From: Chitinophagaceae bacterium
GTDB taxonomy: Bacteria; Bacteroidota; Bacteroidia; Chitinophagales; Chitinophagaceae
Length of the DNA stretch: 64,000 nucleotides
Direction: 5' to 3'
Assembly: GCA_016720825.1 (NCBI GenBank)
Contig: JADKJV010000002.1
Coordinates: 372,001-436,000 of the forward strand
Shown here in pieces: positions 36,979 through 46,003 of this stretch. The translations under genes and the position numbers were made by a program. Numbering within the stretch: position 1 is the first letter of the stretch; every line of letters begins with the position of its first letter. Below the pieces are notes generated by a model. It saw only the letters and a program-made list of their open reading frames with translations, was not told the origin of the DNA and did not search any database.

Positions 36979-38271
36979 ATGATCATTTGTATTGCCACCG
37001 ATACGCTTTTTCCCCGCACAGGTGGTATTGCTTCCTTTAATCATCATATTTCGGTATTACTGGAAAAGGAAGGACATACAGTCATCCTGCTGGCGCCCGG
37101 TGAGGTTGATGGCATTGATGCAGCAGATGAAATAACCAGGGCTGGGAATATCATCACTGTAAAACTCCAGGCAACATTCCAGAAACATTACCGTGACTGG
37201 ATTCAATATTTCAGGCCAGGCGGATTTGATGCTCCATACTGGATTGCCCTGGGATATGCCATGCGTGAATGGCTGCTACAACAAACCGAATTCAGTATTG
37301 ACGTATTGGAAGTTTCCGATTATGGAGGGTTGGGGGTTTTCCTTACAGACAAAAATCTCCCGCCTGTTGTATTAACGGGACATGGCAGTTTCAAACAATA
37401 TGCCCGGTATAATTACACACGTGATGACGACCATGCCCGTATGATCACTATGCTGGAAGATCTGTCATTTGCACAGGCAGAAAAAGTAATTGCACATAGT
37501 CCGCTTGACCAGCAGGACCTCCGGCAATTATTCAAACGGGATATTGATATTGCGCTCATTCCATTTACAAAACCGGATACGATAAAACCAGGGGAGAGTA
37601 AAAAAGTAATTACAGCTGGCGGTCTGCAGCCAATTAAAGGCATTTACCAAATGGCAGAGGCTTTGGAATTACTCCGTGACAAAGTACCTGACTTCCGGTT
37701 AAACTGGATCGGGAATGATACTTACCTGGCACCCGGTCAGCAAAAGATGTCAACTTACCTGTCAAAGAAATATCCCGGGGTATGGCAACAAAACCTGATA
37801 TGGGAAAATGAAATTCCGGCGCAGCAGACACTGGAGGAAATGGCGGCTGCCAGTTTTGTTGTGATTCCCTCCTACTTTGAAACATTTAATTACACAGCAC
37901 TGGAAGCAGCCTCACTGAATAAACCGATATTGATTACTGCCGGGGCCGGGGCTGTTGCCCATTTCAAACATGGAGAATCGGCATGGATTATACCGGCCAA
38001 CCGGCCCAAAGCATTGGCCGAAGGAATTATGTTTTTAAATGAATCTCCGGAAACCAGGAGTACCATTGCGGCCGGTGCGAATGCGATGGTGACTGAATAC
38101 TTTACACCTGGTAAAATTGTTCAACCCAGAATTGAATTATACCTTGATGCAGTCAGGCAGCGGAAGGTACCGGGATCAGACCTGCTGCATGTCCTTGACA
38201 AATGGCATTCAGGCAGACGTAAAACATGGCATGGATTCAGGAATAAGGTTAAAAAAATAATGGGCCGATGA
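36979..38271 (+). CDS. GT4-family glycosyltransferase
   Basis: A 430-residue GT-B enzyme. The N-terminal domain begins IICIATDTLFPRTGGIASFNHHI, with the glycine loop typical of GT4. The donor-binding domain has VITAGGLQPIKGIYQMAEAL and the EX7E-type region PSYFETFNYTALEAASLNKPI. It is longer than the neighbouring GT4 enzymes because of a C-terminal extension (VLDKWHSGRRKTWHGFRNKV). It overlaps the next start by 4 nt. Confidence 0.88.
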   Translation: MIICIATDTLFPRTGGIASFNHHISVLLEKEGHTVILLAPGEVDGIDAADEITRAGNIITVKLQATFQKHYRDWIQYFRPGGFDAPYWIALGYAMREWLLQQTEFSIDVLEVSDYGGLGVFLTDKNLPPVVLTGHGSFKQYARYNYTRDDDHARMITMLEDLSFAQAEKVIAHSPLDQQDLRQLFKRDIDIALIPFTKPDTIKPGESKKVITAGGLQPIKGIYQMAEALELLRDKVPDFRLNWIGNDTYLAPGQQKMSTYLSKKYPGVWQQNLIWENEIPAQQTLEEMAAASFVVIPSYFETFNYTALEAASLNKPILITAGAGAVAHFKHGESAWIIPANRPKALAEGIMFLNESPETRSTIAAGANAMVTEYFTPGKIVQPRIELYLDAVRQRKVPGSDLLHVLDKWHSGRRKTWHGFRNKVKKIMGR

Positions 38272-39368
38272 ATATTGAAGGTAGACAGCATATTGCCATA
38301 TTATGTTCACGGCTTGACTTACCGGGCGGCATTGAGAGAGCTGTGGTAAACACAGCAAATCTTTTTGCTGAACACGGGCATACTGTTACACTTATTATTC
38401 TCGATAGTACAAAAGAAAGTTTTTACCCTGTTGACCGGTTGGTGCATTGCGTAAACCATCCGTTAACTTTTGGCATTACAACTGACGGCAATAAACTGAG
38501 CCGGAAGATCAAACTGCTGAATGATATATTCACGCTTAAAAAATTACTGAAGCGCTATTACCCGGATATTATTATTTGTTCGGAGTATCCTTTTGTAGTT
38601 GGAGCAATCCTTGCGGGTGGCAGGAAAGATTCTTTGGTATTTGCCTGGGAGCATCATCACCATGCCTGGCTTACCAAAAGCAGGTTCTGGAATAAACTGT
38701 CTGACTATACTTACCCCAAAACAGATGCAGTTATATGCCTGAACAACGAAGAAGCGGCGCATTATAAAAAGAACTGCCAGGTAGCGGTGATCCCGAATTT
38801 TGTAAGTGTACAGGAAGACGGAATTAAAAATAATGACAACAAAACCATCCTCAGTATAGGCTGGCTGATTCCCCGCAAAGGCATTGACTTTATCATGCAG
38901 GCGGCCAAAACTGTGTTGGCGGCAAATCCGGACTGGACCTGGAAACTCATTGGTGATGGTGAGATGAAGGGTGCGGTAATGGATTTTATCAGCAGTGAAA
39001 AACTGGAAGGCAGATTTGTATTACAGGCTCCGGGGTCTGCAAATATTGATGATGAATACCGTAATGCTTCGTTTTTTGTGATGGCTTCCCGATTTGAAGC
39101 TTTCCCGATGGTATTGCTGGAAGCGCTCTCTCATGGACTGCCATGTATCAGTTTTGATTGCCCGAGCGGTCCTGCTGAAATCATCCGGCACGGCGAAGAC
39201 GGGTTGATCGTTGAGAAAGAAAATCCTGTTGCGTTAGCAGAGGCAATAGAACAACTTATTGATGACAACAGTCTCAGGCAATCTATGTCTGAAAAGGCAG
39301 TCATTAACATCCGCCGTTACGCTCCTGATATTGTCTACGGGCAATGGGCTGACTTATTCAATCGATAA
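38268..39368 (+). CDS. GT4-family glycosyltransferase
   Basis: A 366-residue GT-B enzyme: IAILCSRLDLPGGIERAVVNTANLF, ILSIGWLIPRKGIDFIMQAAK and the EX7E motif in SRFEAFPMVLLEALSHGLPCISF, followed by GPAEIIRHGEDGLIV. Its start overlaps the preceding stop (ATGA). It is the last gene of the polysaccharide operon. Its last ~15 codons are repeated ~220 nt downstream as part of a tandem duplication. Confidence 0.9.
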   Translation: MNIEGRQHIAILCSRLDLPGGIERAVVNTANLFAEHGHTVTLIILDSTKESFYPVDRLVHCVNHPLTFGITTDGNKLSRKIKLLNDIFTLKKLLKRYYPDIIICSEYPFVVGAILAGGRKDSLVFAWEHHHHAWLTKSRFWNKLSDYTYPKTDAVICLNNEEAAHYKKNCQVAVIPNFVSVQEDGIKNNDNKTILSIGWLIPRKGIDFIMQAAKTVLAANPDWTWKLIGDGEMKGAVMDFISSEKLEGRFVLQAPGSANIDDEYRNASFFVMASRFEAFPMVLLEALSHGLPCISFDCPSGPAEIIRHGEDGLIVEKENPVALAEAIEQLIDDNSLRQSMSEKAVINIRRYAPDIVYGQWADLFNR

Positions 39369-39384
39369 ATAGTTTTGGGGGAAG

Positions 39385-39411
39385 AAAAAAAACATGGGAG
39401 CCGTTTTTTTT
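39385..39411. terminator. Bidirectional terminator, copy 1
   Basis: An eight-A run, then C-AT-GG-GAG-CC-G, then an eight-T run, lying 17 nt after the glycosyltransferase stop. It is able to serve both strands. Confidence 0.6.
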
Positions 39412-39605
39412 CACATGGCCGTTTGCGGGGAAATCGTTATTCTTAGAGCTTCCAACCTTCTGAAAGCTGGCAGCCCTTAATACCCTGTCTTCCAGCTACT
39501 CATCCAGCTTCAACACAGCAGGGTCAATATATGCAGATGCTCTCCCGATATTATCTACGGGCAATGGGCTGATTTATTCAATCAAAAAATAGTTTTTGGG
39601 GGAAG

Positions 39606-39632
39606 AAAAAAAACACGGGAGCCGTTTTTTTT
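39606..39632. terminator. Bidirectional terminator, copy 2
   Basis: Duplicate of the hairpin at 39385-39411 with ACGG/CCGT pairing inside A and T runs. It lies 85 nt after the lepA stop on the minus strand. Confidence 0.55.
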
Positions 39633-39716
39633 CACATGGCCGTTTGAAGGGAAATCGTTATTCTTAGAGCTTCCAACCTTCTGAAAGCTGGCAGCCCTTA
39701 ATCCCCTGTCTTCCAG

Positions 39717-41510
39717 CTACTCATCCAGTTTCAACACCGCCAGGAACGCTTCCTGTGGTATCTCCACATTACCAATCTGCCTCATACGCTTCTTACCCTC
39801 TTTCTGCTTTTCAAGCAGTTTTCGCTTACGGCTGATATCACCACCATAACATTTGGCGGTAACATCCTTCCTCATAGCAGAAATATTTTCCCTGGCTACT
39901 ACTTTAGCACCAATGGCTGCCTGTATCGCTATCTGGAACTGCTGGCGGGGAACCAGCTCTTTTAATTTTTCACACAACTTGCGTCCGAACTCCTGCGCAC
40001 GGCTGCGGTGAATCAGCGCGCTCAGGGCATCCACCTTATCGCCGTTGAGCATGATATCCATTTTCACGATATCACTGTCGCGGTAACCGATGGGATGATA
40101 ATCAAACGATGCATAACCCCTGGTCTGCGATTTCAGCTTATCATAAAAATCAAAAACAATCTCCGTCAGCGGCATTTCAAATATCAGCTCCACCCTGGTT
40201 GGCGTGAGATAACTCTGGTTAGTCAGAATCCCGCGCTTACCCAGGCAAAGCGTCATGATATTGCCTATATAATCCGGCTTGCTAATAATCTGGGCTTTGA
40301 TAAAAGGCTCCTCAATCCGCTCTGTCCTTACCGGATCCGGGAATTCCGTTGGGTTGTTAATGATGATCTTCTCTCCCTTTGTTGTAAATGCAATGAAACT
40401 AACGTTGGGAACCGTTGTAATTACCATTTGGTTAAACTCACGCTCCAGCCGCTCCTGGATAATTTCCATGTGCAGCATCCCCAGGAACCCGCAACGGAAA
40501 CCAAAACCAAGCGCCTGTGAAGTTTCCAGTTCAAAAGTGAGCGACGCATCATTTAACTGGAGCTTATCCATGCAATCACGTAACTCTTCAAAGTCTTCAG
40601 TCACTACCGGGAAAATACCGGCAAACACCATCGGTTTAACTTCCTCAAAACCCTGGATCATCTCCGGGTTTTCATTCGTGGCAATCGTAATCGTATCACC
40701 CACTTTCACTTCCTTGGCATTCTTGATACCCGTAATGATATAACCCACGTCACCCGTCTTCACTTCTTTCTTCTCGGTCATCTTCAACTTCAGGATTCCC
40801 ACTTCATCCGCACCATATTCCTTTCCTGTTGAAACAAATTTTACAATATCACCTTTCTTGATCGAGCCCTGCATAATCCGGTAGTAAACGATGATCCCCC
40901 GGAAACTGTTGAACACACTGTCAAAGATCAATGCCTTCAACGGCGCATCTTCTTTGCCTTTCGGCGCAGGAATCCGCTTTACAATCGCTTCCAGGATCGC
41001 TTCAACACCAATACCTGTCCTGCCGCTCGCATGCAGGATATCCTCCCGCTTGCAACCAATCAGGTCAACAATCTGGTCCTCCACTTCCTCAATCATCGCA
41101 CCATCCATGTCAATTTTGTTGACCACCGGAATGATCTCGAGGTCATTATCAATCGCCAGGTATAAGTTTGAAATAGTCTGGGCCTGTATCCCCTGCGTGG
41201 CATCCACCAGCAGTAAAGCGCCCTCACAAGCTGCCAGGGCACGGCTCACTTCATAGCTGAAGTCAACGTGACCAGGAGTGTCAATCAGGTTCAGGATATA
41301 TTCATGTCCATCCTTGTGTTTATAATTGATCTGGATGGCGTGACTCTTAATCGTAATGCCTTTTTCACGCTCCAGGTCCATATCATCCAACACCTGGTCC
41401 ATCATATCCCTGTCACTGATAGTACCTGTGGACTGGAGTAAACGGTCAGCCAGGGTTGATTTACCATGGTCAATATGCGCGATGATACAGAAATTCCTGA
41501 TGTTCTTCAT
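39717..41510 (-). CDS. lepA: Elongation factor 4 (LepA), back-translocating GTPase
   Basis: 597 residues, the usual LepA length. The GTPase domain has AHIDHGKSTLADRLL (P-loop), DTPGHVDFSYEVSRAL and NKIDMDGA. Domain II follows, then the LepA-specific CGFLGMLHMEIIQERLEREF and the C-terminal KCYGGDISRKRKLLEKQKEGKKRM that contacts the A-site tRNA. It acts on the ribosome during elongation stress or initiation. Stand-alone gene, convergent with the glycosyltransferase operon. Confidence 0.98.
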   Translation of the reverse strand: MKNIRNFCIIAHIDHGKSTLADRLLQSTGTISDRDMMDQVLDDMDLEREKGITIKSHAIQINYKHKDGHEYILNLIDTPGHVDFSYEVSRALAACEGALLLVDATQGIQAQTISNLYLAIDNDLEIIPVVNKIDMDGAMIEEVEDQIVDLIGCKREDILHASGRTGIGVEAILEAIVKRIPAPKGKEDAPLKALIFDSVFNSFRGIIVYYRIMQGSIKKGDIVKFVSTGKEYGADEVGILKLKMTEKKEVKTGDVGYIITGIKNAKEVKVGDTITIATNENPEMIQGFEEVKPMVFAGIFPVVTEDFEELRDCMDKLQLNDASLTFELETSQALGFGFRCGFLGMLHMEIIQERLEREFNQMVITTVPNVSFIAFTTKGEKIIINNPTEFPDPVRTERIEEPFIKAQIISKPDYIGNIMTLCLGKRGILTNQSYLTPTRVELIFEMPLTEIVFDFYDKLKSQTRGYASFDYHPIGYRDSDIVKMDIMLNGDKVDALSALIHRSRAQEFGRKLCEKLKELVPRQQFQIAIQAAIGAKVVARENISAMRKDVTAKCYGGDISRKRKLLEKQKEGKKRMRQIGNVEIPQEAFLAVLKLDE

Positions 41511-41566
41511 TGTCTAATAGCCTCGTTTTCAATAAATACCGATGAAATAAGCTGGTAAAAGGCGAG

Positions 41567-41574
41567 CAAAGGTA
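41567..41574 (-). promoter_or_regulatory. -7 box TACCTTTG for lepA
   Basis: Exact TANNTTTG match on the minus strand, 56 nt before the lepA ATG. Confidence 0.45.
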
Positions 41575-41584
41575 GTGAAAGAAA

Positions 41585-41905
41585 GTGAATGAAGGAGGCA
41601 GAAAGCAGGATACAGGAGGCAGGAGCAGGATGCAGGGGGGAGCAGGTGGCGAAATTTCGCCCACAATTTACCCCCCCCCCCCCGGGGGGGGAAATTCAAG
41701 CGCACCCCAAAAAAACACCCAAGGGGGGGGGAAAAAGACAGGATGCAGGGAGCAGGGAGCAGGTGGCAAATAACGAGTAATGATTTACGCCGTACAATTT
41801 TAAATCACTATTCCCCCTTTGGGGGACGAATTTCAAGCTGCAACAAAATGAAACGACCAGGGGGCCGGGTAACAGGCAACCGGTAACTGGTAACATGTAA
41901 CTTTA
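41585..41905. repeat. Low-complexity heptamer array with C/G homopolymers
   Basis: GCAGGAN/GGCAGNA heptamers at about 41588-41650 and 41738-41768 are the complement of the CCTGCYA heptamers found at 49.7 and 61.1 kb. AACYGGY heptamers occur at 41873-41903. In between are 14 C followed by 8 G (about 41671-41692), a second G run at 41725-41733 and CCCCCTTTGGGGG at 41813-41825. Nothing gene-like is seen in the 41511-41918 gap. Homopolymer lengths there are likely unreliable. Confidence 0.7.
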
Positions 41906-41918
41906 CACAAACTCCTCC

Positions 41919-42365
41919 ATGTCCATCCGGATCCGTCAAGCTGGGATGAGCGATTCAATTACACTGGCCAGGCTTTCTGCCCAGCTGGGGTACCCTGTTT
42001 CGGTTCAGGACCTGGCGGGAAATATGCGGATTATTTTGTGCGACAGCGAACAACAACTCTGGGTGGCTGAGCTGAACGGAAGAGTGGAAGGCTGGCTGCA
42101 TGCGGGCATCAGATTCACACTGGAATCGGCACCTTTTGCAGAAATAATTGGACTAGTTGTAGACGAAAACCACCGGGGCAAAGGATTGGGCAAAACACTC
42201 ACAGCTACAGCCCTCCACTGGGCCCGGGCAAGAGGGGTTGAAAAACTCAGGCTCCGCACAAATACCATCCGCAAAGAAGCACACCAGTTTTATGAGAAAC
42301 TGGGCTTCACCCAGACTAAAGAACAGAAAGTATATGACTTCATTTTTGAAGACCATCCATTATAA
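41919..42365 (+). CDS. GNAT-family N-acetyltransferase
   Basis: A 148-residue single-domain GNAT protein. It has IRIRQAGMSDSITLARLSAQLGYPVS at the N-terminus, the acetyl-CoA-binding motif VVDENHRGKGLGKTLTATAL (R/Q-x-x-G-x-G/A) and the C-terminal HQFYEKLGFTQTKEQKVYDF. It transfers an acetyl group to an amine; the substrate cannot be told. It is preceded by a repeat-filled gap and followed 34 nt later by a small conserved protein. Confidence 0.9.
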   Translation: MSIRIRQAGMSDSITLARLSAQLGYPVSVQDLAGNMRIILCDSEQQLWVAELNGRVEGWLHAGIRFTLESAPFAEIIGLVVDENHRGKGLGKTLTATALHWARARGVEKLRLRTNTIRKEAHQFYEKLGFTQTKEQKVYDFIFEDHPL

Positions 42366-42399
42366 TTAACCTTATTTTTAAATTTAAATATCAATCACT

Positions 42400-42630
42400 A
42401 TGGCTTGGAAAACAGTTGATAAGTACCATCTTGGATTTAATGTTGTAAGCAAGCAATTCTATTTTTATTACAAATTTTCCGGAGAGACTGCCACCCAGCA
42501 AACTATGGTCAACGCCACAGAATTCAGGGCCCTGGCCGACATGTTCAGGAATGAAGGACCCATCAGTTTTAATACCGACGGCAACTACTTTGTAACCGGA
42601 CCGGAAGCTGTTGGTGAAGGGGAAAAATAA
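42400..42630 (+). CDS. Small hypothetical protein
   Basis: 76 residues, soluble, starting MAWKTVDKYHLGFNVVSKQFYFYYKFSGE. Alternating aromatic residues suggest beta strands, followed by a helix (TEFRALADMFRNEG) and another strand (ISFNTDGNYFVTG). No signal peptide and no recognised domain. The layout resembles a small beta-hairpin protein. It runs convergently into the metallohydrolase gene with 5 nt between stops. Confidence 0.7.
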   Translation: MAWKTVDKYHLGFNVVSKQFYFYYKFSGETATQQTMVNATEFRALADMFRNEGPISFNTDGNYFVTGPEAVGEGEK

Positions 42631-42635
42631 ACGGA

Positions 42636-44351
42636 CTACTGTTTTATAAACCGCGTTTCAAGTATCCTGCGGTCGGGCTGCTGCAACACCAGGAAATAAA
42701 GCCCGGCCTGCAGGCTGCCTGCATCCAATTTGATATCATTAACCCCGCGTACAAAACGCAAGGGAACAGCCATTACCTCCCGCCCTTCCTCTGAGTAAAT
42801 CCGGCAGGAAGCGGCTCCGTCATCCAGCGACTGGAACCTCAGGTTTAACTGATCCGCCACCGGATTCGGATATAAACTGACCAGCTCCAACAAGGGTTTA
42901 TGAATGCTTATACTAATGACTACTGAGTATTTTGACCGTCCGTCAAGGTCAACCTGGCGAAGCCTGTAAAAGTAAGTTCCATCTGAAACTTTATCATCAT
43001 TAAAATTATAATTAACAGCCGTAATACTATTGTTAACCAAACTATTAACACGCCCAATTTCGCTGAAATTCTGACCATCCACTGAACGCTCAACAGCATA
43101 ATAACTTACATTTCCTTCCGTCTCTGCTGTCCATTCCAACCAGGCATTCCTGTTTCTTTCTTCTCCGTTAAACGTCAATCCATCCACCGGCAGGAACACA
43201 CTGCTGCGGGTAATCCAGACCGGAGCCGTAACAATTACATTCCCGTCCGCCTGTACGATCCGGGCATAGTAATAGAATTTGTTATTGAACGTAGTTACAT
43301 GGGTATAATTCAAGCTGGCCGTACTGCTGTTGGAAGTGAGCACAGCCGGCGAAGTGCCACTGCCAGGAACCCCATAATAAATCTGGATAGAGCTGACATT
43401 ATCACCCGCATCCGGATCTGTAACCGAAACCCCGATTACAGAATTATTGTAAATCGTGGCATCTGCCCCCATGTAATTACCACTTACTGTAAACACTACC
43501 TGGGCATTCCAGTCGTCAGACGCATAATAACGGCGGTTCTTCAGCGCATCCAGAATATTGGCCCGGGACAATGAAGCAGCCAGCACCACCGTCCTGCCCT
43601 GGTGCGTACGGCCAAAAGTGGTATTGTGGTTATCCGCATCAATCTGTGGTGCCGCATGATAGCCTTTTGCCAGCAGGGATTTATAGTACGTCTCGTATGA
43701 AGTTGCAGCAGGGTCAGTATAATCCGTAGTTGTTGAAAACGCCGAACCACTCCGGAAAGCTGATCCGGATATCGCCTGGTTGGCCGCATTATTAAAAGCT
43801 GCAGTAGTCAGGAAACTGTAATCATTCGTGTTGGGATGCGCCAGCGTGCAAAAAGCGCCGGGGTATGAATTAACGATCGGCCACAAACTGGGATAATCAC
43901 TTTTGGCGCAGAATACATCATAGTCATTCGTAGTACCATCCGCCTGCTTATCCCATCCTATCAGGTCATCAATGCCATATATCAGCACATGGCCGCCGTT
44001 ACTGATTACCCCCCACTCCATTCCATACAGGCAGACAAATGTTCCATCCTGATTTGAAGCCGTAGCCTGGCTTACACCGCTATGGTAAAAAGCAGGAGTC
44101 TTCATCCCGGCCAGGTAATGGTTATGGTCAGATATGCCAAGATAATCCATGTGAAAACTCGACTTTGCATAATTGTAATCCTGCGCAGGAGTAGACAAAC
44201 CGGAGGTTGCCTCATCCTGGTTACCGTCCGAGTAAGAAGTGTGCGAGTGCAGATTTCCGTAGTAATAATTATACTGAGCCGTTAGCCTTGCAGAAAAAAA
44301 CAAAAAGAATATCCCCCAGACAAGTACGGCCCTATACAGCATTTTGGGCAT
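42636..44351 (-). CDS. Secreted PHP-like (CehA/McbA family) metallohydrolase with T9SS sorting domain
   Basis: 571 residues: signal peptide (FFLFFSARLTAQ), then NLHSHTSYSDGNQDE, DYLGISDHNHYL and CTLAHPNTNDY, the His/Asp set of a PHP-type metal site as in CehA/McbA hydrolases. Fibronectin-like strands follow, and the end is a type IX secretion type A domain (VSLYPNPVADQLNLRF to GLYFLVL). It is likely a surface or secreted phosphoesterase-type hydrolase. The start may be the ATG at 44351 or the one at 44342, which would place the signal peptide better after the promoter box. Confidence 0.88.
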   Translation of the reverse strand: MPKMLYRAVLVWGIFFLFFSARLTAQYNYYYGNLHSHTSYSDGNQDEATSGLSTPAQDYNYAKSSFHMDYLGISDHNHYLAGMKTPAFYHSGVSQATASNQDGTFVCLYGMEWGVISNGGHVLIYGIDDLIGWDKQADGTTNDYDVFCAKSDYPSLWPIVNSYPGAFCTLAHPNTNDYSFLTTAAFNNAANQAISGSAFRSGSAFSTTTDYTDPAATSYETYYKSLLAKGYHAAPQIDADNHNTTFGRTHQGRTVVLAASLSRANILDALKNRRYYASDDWNAQVVFTVSGNYMGADATIYNNSVIGVSVTDPDAGDNVSSIQIYYGVPGSGTSPAVLTSNSSTASLNYTHVTTFNNKFYYYARIVQADGNVIVTAPVWITRSSVFLPVDGLTFNGEERNRNAWLEWTAETEGNVSYYAVERSVDGQNFSEIGRVNSLVNNSITAVNYNFNDDKVSDGTYFYRLRQVDLDGRSKYSVVISISIHKPLLELVSLYPNPVADQLNLRFQSLDDGAASCRIYSEEGREVMAVPLRFVRGVNDIKLDAGSLQAGLYFLVLQQPDRRILETRFIKQ

Positions 44352-44354
44352 TCA

Positions 44355-44362
44355 CAAATGTA
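44355..44362 (-). promoter_or_regulatory. -7 box TACATTTG for the metallohydrolase
   Basis: TANNTTTG on the minus strand, 3 nt before the first possible ATG and 12 nt before the second. This favours the ATG at 44342 or a leaderless mRNA. Confidence 0.4.
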
Positions 44363-44414
44363 GAAAAAAACGTCCCGATCTGCTTTTTTTCCCATATTGC
44401 CATATAAAACAAGA

Positions 44415-44436
44415 AGGGCCGGTATGACCCGGCCCT
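44415..44436 (-). terminator. Terminator of the DUF4382 gene
   Basis: Perfect 8-bp stem AGGGCCGG/CCGGCCCT with a 6-nt loop, followed on the minus strand by a T-rich tail, 30 nt after the stop. Confidence 0.75.
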
Positions 44437-44465
44437 GGCTTTATCTGAATATGGATGATTGACGT

Positions 44466-45341
44466 TTAATTACTTAACCTGATCAGTCCGAGGTTAACAT
44501 CCCTGCCACGCTGGACAGTGATATTAGTGATAGTTGTATCCCGGTATCCGTTGATCCCATCAATGAATAAACTGTAGCTGCCTTCGCGCAAACCACGGAT
44601 CTTGAATTCACCCTGATCTTCTGGTCTTGCAAATGCAGTATCCGTACTGTTGAATGCCTTTATCATGCCAAAAGAATGAACAGGCCTGATCTTACCTTCA
44701 ATTTCCCCGGTGCTGTGGTGACCGAAAGGACGGAGGAAAGGCTTCAGGTAGTATTCACCATTGAACAACCTGATAGAACGGCTCAGGTCGAAATCGAGAT
44801 AAAGATTGAAATTGGAATTGGATATTGAATCCAGGTGTTCCCTGTGGATATTTACAAATATGAAGTTCTGGTTATTGACCAGGTGCAGGGGATGTGAAAC
44901 ACTATCCACCAAAACACTGTTATTGGTACCCAGTGTTACTTTTATCCTCTCAATTTTCCCACTGAAAACAAATGCACTTGCCAGCAGGGTATCCGTACCA
45001 TTTCTTAAAGTGAGCAGGTCATAAACACCCGGACGGATAGGAATGCTTTGCCAGATTTCACAATGGGAACTGAGTGAGTCATGGTCATCATCACAACCCG
45101 GACCATCATGGTCATCGTCACCGGGACGGCGGCAGGTATCCACCTTTACATCTATGGCCTGGATATCTACCAGCACTTGCTGGAAATCCATCGGACCATC
45201 CGTTAAATAGATATTGATTTTAGATTTTCCGGCAGGTATACCATTTGCATCACCGGAAACATCCTTCTGACAGGCATATATCAGGAACACTACAAGGGCC
45301 GCGAAAACAGGGGCCAGCAGACGATAACTTTTAGTTTTCAT
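44466..45341 (-). CDS. DUF4382 lipoprotein
   Basis: 291 residues with a lipoprotein signal (ALVVFLIYAC, lipobox Cys about residue 24). The DUF4382 core begins INIYLTDGPMDFQQVLVDIQAIDV and continues GVYDLLTLRNGTDTLLA. An Asp/His-rich insertion (DDDHDGPGCDDDHDS) could bind metal. The C-terminal ~80 residues form a carboxypeptidase-regulatory-like beta domain (GEFKIRGLREGSYSLFIDG). Probably periplasmic or on the outer membrane. Function of DUF4382 is unknown. Confidence 0.88.
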   Translation of the reverse strand: MKTKSYRLLAPVFAALVVFLIYACQKDVSGDANGIPAGKSKINIYLTDGPMDFQQVLVDIQAIDVKVDTCRRPGDDDHDGPGCDDDHDSLSSHCEIWQSIPIRPGVYDLLTLRNGTDTLLASAFVFSGKIERIKVTLGTNNSVLVDSVSHPLHLVNNQNFIFVNIHREHLDSISNSNFNLYLDFDLSRSIRLFNGEYYLKPFLRPFGHHSTGEIEGKIRPVHSFGMIKAFNSTDTAFARPEDQGEFKIRGLREGSYSLFIDGINGYRDTTITNITVQRGRDVNLGLIRLSN

Positions 45342-45378
45342 GCGTTTACTTTTTGAATGAATGATTAAATCGGTGTTT

Positions 45379-45396
45379 TGACTGATGGCTCAGTCA
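45379..45396. promoter_or_regulatory. Palindrome TGACTGA-TGGC-TCAGTCA upstream of the DUF4382 gene
   Basis: Perfect 7-bp inverted repeat 38 nt before the start codon, with no T run. Possible operator or leader hairpin. Confidence 0.35.
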
Positions 45397-45473
45397 TTTT
45401 AACAAAAAGAGTGCCATTCACACAGAACCCCTGAAATGTGGAAATCTCATGACTATTGCGCTGTAAACCCCAT

Positions 45474-45501
45474 AAAAAAGCCGCTGCAATTGAGCAGCGG
45501 C
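45474..45501 (-). terminator. Terminator of the haem lipoprotein gene
   Basis: Stem GCCGCTGC/GCAGCGGC with a 6-nt loop and a six-T run on the minus strand, 23 nt after the stop at 45524. Confidence 0.85.
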
Positions 45502-45523
45502 CTTATAATTGATTTAACCCGTA

Positions 45524-45868
45524 TTAGTTTTCCAGTAAACCATCGGCTTTCCACTGTTTGAAAACCATGATTGTACTGTCGGACAAATGGGGTCTTTTAA
45601 ATGGCATATATCCCCTTTCTGTGGTCTGCAATGACACCCTGCGGATGATCTCATCAATATCCGATTTGAGGTTTGCATAATTGTCATAGGGTCTTTTATT
45701 ACCACCGCTGGCCGGAATATGACAAGGGCTGCAATTGCCCACAACCACCGTTTTCACATTGGTTTCGTAAGTCAGTTTTGGAACCGCCGCAATTTTTTTA
45801 GTCGAGCTGCAGTTGGCAAGAATAAGCACCGCAACAAGCATCGCGGAACCAGTGATCAGTTTTTTCAT
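45524..45868 (-). CDS. Small lipoprotein with one c-type haem motif
   Basis: 114 residues. Lipoprotein signal ends LILANCSS (lipobox Cys20). A single CxxCH motif, GNCSPCHIP at residues 46-50, with a distal Met in GYMPFKRP as candidate axial ligand. This is the layout of the short cytochrome-c-like domain found in many Bacteroidota lipoproteins (YDNYANLKSDIDEIIRRV...). It likely sits in the outer membrane or periplasm and carries electrons. The partner is not evident. ATG at 45868 is chosen as the start of the lipoprotein signal. Confidence 0.85.
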   Translation of the reverse strand: MKKLITGSAMLVAVLILANCSSTKKIAAVPKLTYETNVKTVVVGNCSPCHIPASGGNKRPYDNYANLKSDIDEIIRRVSLQTTERGYMPFKRPHLSDSTIMVFKQWKADGLLEN

Positions 45869-46003
45869 GTTTAAAAGGGGCTTTGTTAAAAAATAAATAT
45901 AATCAATCCGGTGAATACAACGGACAGATATCGTATAAACGGCATTACCGGGTTGCCCGGCAACCAATTTATTCGTGGCACACAAACAAATCTCCCCTCC
46001 CAT

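Larger units (their letters stand above)
39321..39745. repeat. Tandem duplication (~220 nt) spanning the 3' ends of two convergent genes
   Basis: Unit 1 (about 39321-39530) and unit 2 (about 39541-39745) are >90% alike with an offset of 220-221 nt. Each unit contains the last codons of the glycosyltransferase, a terminator, and the last codons of lepA. The functional glycosyltransferase end is in unit 1 and the functional lepA end is in unit 2. The glycosyltransferase copy in unit 2 still reads PDIIYGQWADLFNQKI then stop. No other gene lies in the 39369-39716 gap. Confidence 0.85.
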
